Below, piece by piece: positions 33,227-39,434 of a DNA stretch of 39,434 bases. Below the pieces are notes generated by a model. That model did not search any database. It was given only the letters and a program-made list of their open reading frames with translations, and was not told where the DNA came from. The translations under genes were made by a program, and so were the position numbers. Source of the stretch: Pseudomonadota bacterium (GTDB lineage Bacteria; Pseudomonadota; Alphaproteobacteria; 16-39-46); the NCBI GenBank assembly GCA_018242545.1, contig JAFEBT010000009.1, positions 1-39,434 of the forward strand, written 5' to 3'. Positions within the stretch are counted from its first letter, which is position 1; each line of letters starts with the position of its first letter.

Positions 33227-34323
33227 GGAACGACACTCCCAAAAAGAGAAGGGCTTGTTCCCCAAGAAAATCCATAGTGATTAAGCCACCTTAGGTCTCC
33301 TTCAAAAAAAGACCTCAAATCTGGAATTCCATATTTTAACATGGCAATTCTCTCAAGGCCCATTCCAAAAGCAAACCCTCCGATTTCAGAAGGATCCAAT
33401 CCACAATTTGAAATAACATTGGGATGTATCATTCCACATCCAAGAATTTCAAGCCAATTATCGGCTTTTCCTAAAATAATTTTTCCATCTTTATGGCTAT
33501 ATCCAATATCAACTTCAGCAGAAGGCTCTGTAAAAGGAAAAAAACTAGGTCGAAGTCGTATTTCAAGTTCGGGCAAATTAAAGAAAAATTTTAAAAATTC
33601 TGTTAGGAGCCCTTTTAAATGTCCCATGTTTAAGCCTTTTTCAAGTGCAACGAGTTCAACTTGATGAAACATAGGTGTATGGGTATTATCGTAATCAGAG
33701 CGATAAACAGGCCCAATAGAAACAAAACGAAAGGGAGGTTTTTTAGTTTTGAATTGACGAATTTGAATATTAGAAGTGTGTGTTCTTAAGAGAAGGGGTT
33801 CTTTAGAGTTTTCAGGATTACGAGCTTTAAGATAAAAAGTATCATGCATTTGACGTGCAGGATGATGTTCTGGGATATTTAAGTCTCCAAAATTATGATC
33901 TGCAGTCTCGATTTCTGGTCCTTCTTCGAGAGAAAATCCTTGCTTTGTAAAAAAGGAAAGGACCTCTTCTTTCGCTTGCGTTAAAGGATGCACCTTGCCG
34001 GAAGGAGAAGGACGGATAGGAAGCGTAATGTCTTCCCAGGAGTCTTTTAAGGTCTCTTCTAGCGCCTGAGCTTCTAATATCTTTTTTTGAGTTTCGAGGG
34101 CTTGCGAAATTTTATCTTTGAAAATGTTTAAAAAAGCACCTTGGTTGCGTCTTTCTTCTGGACTTAAAGACATCATTGTCTTCATATGATCTGTTAGGAT
34201 ACCTTTTTTCCCTAAGATAGAAATACGGATGTCCTCTAAATCTGAGAGAGCTTGAGTTTTTTTTATATTCTGAAGAAAAGTTTCCAAAGCATCAGAATTT
34301 AAAATCAGGGATGAAGAAGACAT
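33223..34323 (-). CDS. pheS: Phenylalanine-tRNA ligase alpha subunit
   Basis: This 366-residue catalytic chain has an N-terminal coiled coil (about 1-90) for tRNA binding and the class II motifs. HPLTQ opens the catalytic core, motif 2 is RFVSIGPVYRSDYDNTHTPMFHQVE, and motif 3 is GFAFGMGLERIAMLKYGIPDLR. LGCGMIHPNV is the conserved Phe-binding block. It overlaps pheT by the ATGA junction. The terminator after rplT separates it from the ribosomal genes, so pheST may have its own promoter in the ~75 bases before it. Confidence 0.97.
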   Translation of the reverse strand: MSSSSLILNSDALETFLQNIKKTQALSDLEDIRISILGKKGILTDHMKTMMSLSPEERRNQGAFLNIFKDKISQALETQKKILEAQALEETLKDSWEDITLPIRPSPSGKVHPLTQAKEEVLSFFTKQGFSLEEGPEIETADHNFGDLNIPEHHPARQMHDTFYLKARNPENSKEPLLLRTHTSNIQIRQFKTKKPPFRFVSIGPVYRSDYDNTHTPMFHQVELVALEKGLNMGHLKGLLTEFLKFFFNLPELEIRLRPSFFPFTEPSAEVDIGYSHKDGKIILGKADNWLEILGCGMIHPNVISNCGLDPSEIGGFAFGMGLERIAMLKYGIPDLRSFFEGDLRWLNHYGFSWGTSPSLFGSVVP

Positions 34324-34398
34324 CAGGATATTCCATTCTTAGTTTCAAGAAAAGTCTCTTAACTTTTATAGCAGGGTCTTTGTTTAAAAACGAGAGAC

Positions 34399-34424
34399 AA
34401 AAAAGGGCACCCGCAGGCGCCCTT
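34399..34424 (-). terminator. Rho-independent terminator after rplT
   Basis: AAGGGCGCC and GGGTGCCCTT (minus strand) form nine to ten pairs around a short loop and are followed by TTTTTT. It sits between rplT and pheS and should end most rpmI-rplT transcripts. Confidence 0.88.
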
Positions 34425-34441
34425 CTTTAATTATAAAGTCT

Positions 34442-34804
34442 TTAAGCTTTTTGGAGGGCTTTACGTACTTCTTCAACAACACCTTTAAAAGTCTCTTTTT
34501 CAGAAATGGCTAAGTCGGAAAGAACTTTACGGTCCATCTCAATCCCTGCTTTTTTAAGGCCAAATATAAATTGAGAATAAATCATTCCATATTCCCGGAC
34601 AGCCGCATTGATGCGTTGAATCCAAAGAGCTCTAAATTCACGTTTCTTTGCCTTACGGTCTCGATACGCATATTGTAAACCTTTCTCAACTTTTTCAACA
34701 GCGACTCGGAAACAAGTACTTGAACGTCCTCTGTATCCTTTGGCCAGTTTTAAAATCTTTTTGTGACGCTTATGGGTGGTCACACCCCTTTTTACGCGTG
34801 CCAT
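34442..34804 (-). CDS. rplT: 50S ribosomal protein L20
   Basis: This 120-residue, highly basic protein has the L20 signature [26 protein letters not shown] at the start and [22 protein letters not shown] in the middle. It is a primary assembly protein of the large subunit and in several bacteria represses its own operon through the leader mRNA. It follows rpmI by 12 bases. Confidence 0.99.
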   Translation of the reverse strand: MARVKRGVTTHKRHKKILKLAKGYRGRSSTCFRVAVEKVEKGLQYAYRDRKAKKREFRALWIQRINAAVREYGMIYSQFIFGLKKAGIEMDRKVLSDLAISEKETFKGVVEEVRKALQKA

Positions 34805-34816
34805 CTTTTTTCCCCC

Positions 34817-35017
34817 TTATCCGTTTGGAAGCATGTATTTCTTAACAACCTTGGCATCCATCTCTTTCATAATGGTCGCACCTCTGGCTGTTTGAATCAT
34901 TTTCTGGGGACGTTTTGTCATTCCATGGCGTTTGCATGCAGGTCCCATCTTGACCTTACCGGCAGCATTAAGACGAAACCGCTTTTTAGCGCTGCTTCGT
35001 GTTTTCATCTTGGGCAT
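34817..35017 (-). CDS. rpmI: 50S ribosomal protein L35
   Basis: This 66-residue basic protein begins [16 protein letters not shown] and carries [20 protein letters not shown], the L35 pattern. GAAAGGAT precedes the ATG at 35017. infC is not adjacent, so this is the two-gene rpmI-rplT arrangement rather than the three-gene operon of enterobacteria. Confidence 0.99.
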   Translation of the reverse strand: MPKMKTRSSAKKRFRLNAAGKVKMGPACKRHGMTKRPQKMIQTARGATIMKEMDAKVVKKYMLPNG

Positions 35018-35204
35018 TTCATCTATCCTTTCTTTAAGGGTCTAATCATAAGGGCAAGTTAGGCATGCCCCCAAGACAAATGTTATAACATCCGGTCTAA
35101 AGTGAACTTTAAACTTCTTGGGCCTACCCGCACCTTAGACCCCTTTATAAGAGGCTTCTCTTCAAAAAACAAGTTTTAATTTTTTACTAAAGATCAAATT
35201 GGTC
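35018..35204 (-). promoter_or_regulatory. Structured leader of the rpmI-rplT operon
   Basis: The leader of about 187 bases holds GGTCTAA (35135-35141) and two downstream copies of its complement, TTAGACC (35094-35100 and 35039-35045). GGTCTAA can therefore pair with either copy, giving two alternative folds. CCCAAG/CTTGGG (35117-35122 with 35070-35075) forms an additional stem. The last TTAGACC lies close to the rpmI ribosome site. This is consistent with a leader that switches fold on protein binding, as L20 leaders do, but I cannot match it to a described class. Confidence 0.55.
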
Positions 35205-35210
35205 CTTTGC

Positions 35211-35238
35211 CTTATAAAGTTTGTATAAGACAATTCAA
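35211..35238 (-). promoter_or_regulatory. Sigma70-type promoter for rpmI-rplT
   Basis: TTGAAT (minus strand, 35233-35238) and TATAAG (35211-35216) are 16 bases apart, placing the start near 35204, upstream of the structured leader. Confidence 0.6.
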
Positions 35239-35288
35239 GTTTAGGAAACGAACGTTGCCAATTTTTTTAAGCTATTACTTTAATTATC

Positions 35289-38099
35289 TCAAGACATCTC
35301 TTCATAAAAATCTTCATGAGAAAATTGAAATTTTATCCTTTCATGAAATTCAGGAGAAAGAAGTTCTTTGCGAAGGTTCACAAGGAAGGCTCTAAATTTG
35401 TCATTCTTTTCTTTGTTACTATGCCAAGTGCGTGAGCTTATTCGGAATTTGACATTTTGTCCTGTTTTGAAAAACGTCTCAAAACATAAGAGACATGTCT
35501 TCCATTCTTCATTCATGGGAAAAGGAAGAGTGTCATTTAAATAACGAGGGGTCTTCCCAACAAGAGGTATGTAACATTTTTCTAAAGCAGGAGGAAGACA
35601 TTCTAACAAAGAGGGTAAAAAGGAAACCTCTGTAGAAAGGGATAGAGATGAAAGATGGTTCAATTTTTTTAAAGAAACGCTAAGAGCATCTTTAAACGCT
35701 TCATTCATTGAGTCGTTAAAACTCAAACTCTTCAATTTTGTACATTGTACAAGCCACTCTCGACAAAACTGAGTCGTGAGAGAAACTTTCGGTGTCTCTT
35801 TATTTTGAGGAGGTTCAATATCTATTAAGCACAGATGTGTTATGGAAGGAAGACCCGCTTTTAACCATCCGTCTTTGCTATGCTGAAGGGCCCAAAGACA
35901 TAAAGTTTGTTCTCCTGAATCAAGAAAAGGTTCTTTTAGCTGAACACCCATAAGTTCTTGAGATACAGAAAAAATCTGCTCCATCTTTTCATCATCTAAA
36001 AAAGTTCCCTCTTTTTGATACAAAGACATGAGACTTTCAGTAAGTTTCTCTAGAGCAAATGTATCCCAAAAGAAATGAGGCGATTTTAAAAGATTTATCA
36101 CAAATGCATGTCCTTCTGGATAACTTCGATAGACAAGATGAATAACAGAAAGCTTCGTTTCAAGCGCATCTATATCTAAGCTGGAGAGAAGAACTTTTTG
36201 AGATTGAGGTGATTGCTCTTTAAAGAAGTCCAAATTATCAGGATTCCAAAAAAATGCCTGAAGTTCTGGAGGAAGTCCATGTAAAGATCCAAGCTTTACA
36301 GTACTTTTCCAATCTCCTTTCTTTTTGTGCATTTTAAGAGTTCCGTGTCCCAGACTTTCTACAACAATATCAAAAGCTTTTTCTCCATTAATATTAAAGG
36401 TAATGTCTCCAAAATAATCTTGTTTAGCTGTATGAAACGTCAAATGGTTCACATCTCTTTCTTCATATGACACCATAAAACCTTCTCGTTGAAAGAAGGA
36501 GCAGAGACGTTTAAATTCTGCATGTATAGCTTCGAGCGCGGGCTCATAGGCAATAGAATTAGGATTCGTTGGATCAGGAACAAAAGTGCGTATCACATTC
36601 AGCATATTGATTATACCAGGGGCAATTTCATAATCCGGCGTACCTGCTTTGCCTTCAGTGGACTTTAAGTATCGAACATGAGGAAGATTTGAGACATTTT
36701 CCATCCAAATATTTCGTGTTTTTTGCAAAAAAGCCTCTTCTATTGTAAATATATCTTCCCAACACTTTTCGAGAAGACTATTTTCTGAAAGAGCGAGACC
36801 ATGTTTGCTAAAGCCATATCCTGCTCCCATTTTAGTCCAAACGAGATAATAAAGGAACCTTCTTGCTAATGTTTCCATACAGTCGGGTGCAGATTTTCCT
36901 TTATAGAATGCCGTTCTATATTGAATCTTGGGAGGGTAGGAATTTTCAAATAAATCATACCCACGCACTAAGAAGGCTGCGTTCTCAGGGATACGTAGAG
37001 CCTCCTCTAATCTCTTTGGGTTGTTTCGAATCTCCCAATAAGTCGTTTCCTTAAACTGTTGTGTGGGATAAGAGATTCCAGAATCGATATCTTCTACATC
37101 TAAGTACCCTCTCAAAAACATCTGTACATCCGTGGTCTCAGTTGCTTTTTGCCAGAAAAAATAAAAGATTGCACGCTGCATGAGCGATCGAGGAAGATTT
37201 GTATTTCTTCTTTGTTCTTCTATTGCATTCACAAAAATTTCTATAAATCGAAGGGCTTCAAATTCATTTTCCTTATTTTTAAAATATCTTAATCGCGTGT
37301 GAATTTCAGATTCTTCACGTTGAGGCATTAATGCAGTTTGGTATGATTCTATTTCTCCTTCAGCAAGAAACCCTGAGTGAAATATATTCACATATTGAGA
37401 GTTTTTATTGAGCATAGCTTGAAGGACATGTGTTAAAAAAAGAGGATCTATAGGCGAGACTTTTAAATCTTTCTCTAGGTCCTCTCTTAGATTCGTACAA
37501 TAAGACGCAAGAGCGCTAGAAAGATTTTTTTTAAAATCACGCTCAAGAAATTCTGGATACTCTTTCATGAGGTTGTAATATTTTTCTTCAGTAAGGAGTT
37601 TTTCTTTTTTTAGAAGAAGTCTATATAACATACTTTTAAAAACGTTTTCATCCTGAGGATTTAAGAATTGATCTTCAAAAAGTCTTAGAATCTTTCCCAC
37701 ACGTAATGGATCCAATTTTCCTAAAACATCTCCACTTTGATTTGCAACCAGAATTACTCTGTCGGGAGAAGGGAAGAGATGTTGAATAAAAGAAGTTATA
37801 GCATCCTGAGGAAATCCTAAAAAAAATTCGGAATCTTCAAAAAAAATACATTGTGGATGAATATGCATATTTTTTTGAGGATCAATTCCTCCTAAATTTC
37901 CAAAAAAACGAAAAGTCTGCAATATATTAAAATTAGAAGCCTCTCGAGAGGGCAGGAGGTCTGGATTAAAAGCTCGACCATGTTGCTGACATTTCGCATT
38001 AATATAGTCATCTAATCCCATTTGTACTATTCCATGGGAATAAGAGACCAAACTTAAAAAAAAGAGGGCAAAATATAAAAAGAAAACACGTAATTTCAT
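35289..38099 (-). CDS. Large exported protein with leucine-rich C-terminal segment, unknown function
   Basis: I do not recognise this 936-residue protein. It has a signal peptide (MKLRVFFLYFALFFLSLVSYSHG). A long, mostly helical middle contains KSAPDCMETLARRFLYYLVW (Cys407, Glu409), a block that looks conserved enough to mark a domain. The segment at about 600-650 looks beta-rich. Near the C-terminus (about 765-850) are leucine-rich-repeat-like steps, TKLKSLSFNDS, LNHLSSLSLSTEVSFLPSLLECLP. With no membrane anchor apart from the signal peptide it should be periplasmic or released. Size, export and leucine-rich repeats are features often seen in host-interaction proteins, but that is inference. 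Confidence 0.72.
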   Translation of the reverse strand: MKLRVFFLYFALFFLSLVSYSHGIVQMGLDDYINAKCQQHGRAFNPDLLPSREASNFNILQTFRFFGNLGGIDPQKNMHIHPQCIFFEDSEFFLGFPQDAITSFIQHLFPSPDRVILVANQSGDVLGKLDPLRVGKILRLFEDQFLNPQDENVFKSMLYRLLLKKEKLLTEEKYYNLMKEYPEFLERDFKKNLSSALASYCTNLREDLEKDLKVSPIDPLFLTHVLQAMLNKNSQYVNIFHSGFLAEGEIESYQTALMPQREESEIHTRLRYFKNKENEFEALRFIEIFVNAIEEQRRNTNLPRSLMQRAIFYFFWQKATETTDVQMFLRGYLDVEDIDSGISYPTQQFKETTYWEIRNNPKRLEEALRIPENAAFLVRGYDLFENSYPPKIQYRTAFYKGKSAPDCMETLARRFLYYLVWTKMGAGYGFSKHGLALSENSLLEKCWEDIFTIEEAFLQKTRNIWMENVSNLPHVRYLKSTEGKAGTPDYEIAPGIINMLNVIRTFVPDPTNPNSIAYEPALEAIHAEFKRLCSFFQREGFMVSYEERDVNHLTFHTAKQDYFGDITFNINGEKAFDIVVESLGHGTLKMHKKKGDWKSTVKLGSLHGLPPELQAFFWNPDNLDFFKEQSPQSQKVLLSSLDIDALETKLSVIHLVYRSYPEGHAFVINLLKSPHFFWDTFALEKLTESLMSLYQKEGTFLDDEKMEQIFSVSQELMGVQLKEPFLDSGEQTLCLWALQHSKDGWLKAGLPSITHLCLIDIEPPQNKETPKVSLTTQFCREWLVQCTKLKSLSFNDSMNEAFKDALSVSLKKLNHLSSLSLSTEVSFLPSLLECLPPALEKCYIPLVGKTPRYLNDTLPFPMNEEWKTCLLCFETFFKTGQNVKFRISSRTWHSNKEKNDKFRAFLVNLRKELLSPEFHERIKFQFSHEDFYEEMS

Positions 38100-38350
38100 A
38101 ATAAAATTATCTCATTAAAAATCTTCAGGATTTAAGCCATGGCACAAGTACATATAATGTCCACTATGGCATTATTGAAGTATATTATGTCTTATTTGTA
38201 TATGAGAGAGAAATCATATAGCCTCTTGACTCTAAAATTAAAAATGTCTTTCGAAAAGGCTTTCCGTGAGGTGATAATAAATTTTCTCGCGGAAGTTTTT
38301 AAGGTATGTTACGGTAGTTTAAGATTCGGCAATATGAGCGATAAAAGACG
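38100..38350. other. Intergenic region before the AAA-ATPase-like gene
   Basis: About 250 bases separate two divergent genes. A 71-codon reading frame is present (38139-38354) but has no recognisable motif, overlaps the next gene and lacks a ribosome site, so I treat the stretch as non-coding. It should hold promoters for both flanking genes; none stands out. Confidence 0.5.
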
Positions 38351-39434
38351 ATGACAGAGCTGCAGAATAAAACTTATACCATCAATATTGGAACAGACGA
38401 TTTTAAGAAAATGGTAACAAGCAATACCTTGTTTGTGGATAAAACGTCTTTTATTCCTGCTCTTCTTGGAAGTGGATATCATGTCACTCTTATTACGCGT
38501 CCACGGCGATGGGGAAAAACTCTGAACATGACGATGCTACAATATTTTTTCAACATCCCCGTTCAAGAAGATGGACGTATTGATGAAGAAGAAAGGTCTA
38601 AAAGATATCAGATTTTCTCTCAATTAAACATTGGGACTCAGAAAGAGATAATAGAGGGATATCTTGGACAATATCCTACACTTTTTATCTCTTTTAAAGA
38701 CATTAAGGGCCTCACATATGAAGACCTTGAAATAGAACTCAGAAACCTTATTTATAAACTTTATGCATCTCATAGATATCTTCTAGAAAGTGATAGACTC
38801 GATGATATCCAAAAAGAATATTTTAGAAAATTTATTACAAAACAATTTGATCTTTCTGAGTTAAAGGATAGCCTTTACGCTTTGAGTGAAATGCTTTTTG
38901 TCCATTTTGGAAAAAAAGTTGTTATTCTGATAGATGAATATGACACCCCTATGAATGATTGGTATGCAAAACAACTTGCGCGAGAAGGAAAACCTTCTGC
39001 AGAAGAGGATCTTTATCTTCAAAACATACTCCTTTTGTTTGGAAGTCTTTTGAGTAAAGCCCTTAAAGGGAATGATTATCTTGAAAAGGGTGTTGTGACT
39101 GGAATTCTTCGTGTAGCGAAAGCAAATCTTTTTTCGGGTCTGAATAACCTTGTTGAGGACTCAATTTTAGATGAAACGTATGCAGAACATTTTGGGTTTA
39201 CAGAGAAAGAAGTGAATATTTTACTTCATAAATCAAATATAGACAAAAATCCAGAAACAGTTCGTGATTTAAAATCTTGGTATAATGGATATAACATCGG
39301 GGAAATTACGATTTATAATCCTTGGTCGATTATGAATTGCCTGAATAATAAAGGTGCATTTAAAGCTTACTGGGTGGGGACAGCAAGCACGGCACTTATT
39401 GAACAAGCGCTCATTCTTGATAAATTTCAAACAG
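38351..39434 (+). CDS. AAA-ATPase-like/PD-(D/E)XK family protein, 3' end outside the window
   Basis: The first 361 residues show the AAA-ATPase-like (PF09820-type) domain found before DUF1703/PD-(D/E)XK nuclease domains. TINIGTDDFKKMV and FVDKT lie near the start, with the family's modified P-loop ITRPRRWGKTLNMTML (about 48-63). Walker B is VVILIDEYDTP (about 193-203). VVTGILRVAKANLFSGLNNL and FGFTEKEV follow, then the block SWYNGY...IYNPWSIMNCLN. The nuclease part lies beyond the edge. Members are multi-copy in several intracellular bacteria, and a decayed C-terminal piece is at 26213-26376. The cellular role of the family is not known; links to mobile DNA or host interaction are only suggestions. 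Confidence 0.92.
   Translation, partial: MTELQNKTYTINIGTDDFKKMVTSNTLFVDKTSFIPALLGSGYHVTLITRPRRWGKTLNMTMLQYFFNIPVQEDGRIDEEERSKRYQIFSQLNIGTQKEIIEGYLGQYPTLFISFKDIKGLTYEDLEIELRNLIYKLYASHRYLLESDRLDDIQKEYFRKFITKQFDLSELKDSLYALSEMLFVHFGKKVVILIDEYDTPMNDWYAKQLAREGKPSAEEDLYLQNILLLFGSLLSKALKGNDYLEKGVVTGILRVAKANLFSGLNNLVEDSILDETYAEHFGFTEKEVNILLHKSNIDKNPETVRDLKSWYNGYNIGEITIYNPWSIMNCLNNKGAFKAYWVGTASTALIEQALILDKFQT

Noticed and set aside
38139-38354. 71-codon plus-strand frame before the AAA-ATPase-like gene
   Set aside because: There is no ribosome site or motif, and it overlaps the next gene's start; it looks like a chance opening in AT-rich DNA.

Overview
The window is AT-rich, densely coded DNA from a Gram-negative bacterium. 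It is probably an alphaproteobacterium with a reduced, perhaps host-associated, lifestyle. The alphaproteobacterial reading rests on three things: ftsE-ftsX facing away from a zinc-ribbon membrane protein gene, an HslV with a short N-terminal propeptide, and rpmI-rplT followed directly by pheS-pheT. A Holosporales-type endosymbiont would fit the low GC, the several large exported proteins without recognisable homology, and an AAA-ATPase-like/PD-(D/E)XK family gene with a decayed relative nearby. That placement is inference.

Layout. 1-1.5 kb: a FosA-like VOC protein, dTDP-4-dehydrorhamnose reductase and tRNA-Ser(CGA). 1.6-6.5 kb (minus): the complete tol-pal cluster ybgC-tolQ-tolR-tolA-tolB-pal, closed by a strong terminator. 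6.8-9.0 kb (minus): a heptose bisphosphate phosphatase-like gene and ftsE-ftsX. 9.4-14.5 kb: the zinc-ribbon protein, a two-domain DUF6624-like/2H phosphoesterase protein, a YggU-family protein, an acidic protein, hslV-hslU and a divergent HIT gene. 14.6-16.6 kb: accessory genes, namely a secreted beta-repeat protein and an exported protein whose signal-peptide part and body are split at an A8 tract. The body carries a His/Gln/Cys pattern reminiscent of CE-clan (YopJ/Ulp-type) enzymes. 16.7-19.5 kb: cytidine deaminase, a cold-shock protein, an aspartate aminotransferase and a GNAT acetyltransferase. 19.7-25.4 kb (plus): the rod-shape operon mreB-mreC-mreD-mrdA-rodA. 25.4-26.2 kb (minus): 5-formyl-THF cyclo-ligase preceded by a candidate 6S RNA. 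26.2-28.9 kb: a remnant of the AAA-ATPase family, then a two-gene unit with a TPR-secretin lipoprotein. 29.0-35.2 kb (minus): lepA, pheT, pheS, rplT, rpmI and a structured ribosomal leader. 35.3-39.4 kb: a 936-residue exported protein and the start of an intact AAA-ATPase-like gene that leaves the window.

Most of the window is envelope and growth housekeeping: Tol-Pal and FtsEX for constriction, the Mre/PBP2/RodA elongasome, protein quality control and translation. The less ordinary parts are the 14.6-16.6 kb accessory island, the orphan secretin unit, the candidate 6S RNA locus, the DUF6624-2H fusion and the right-hand end.
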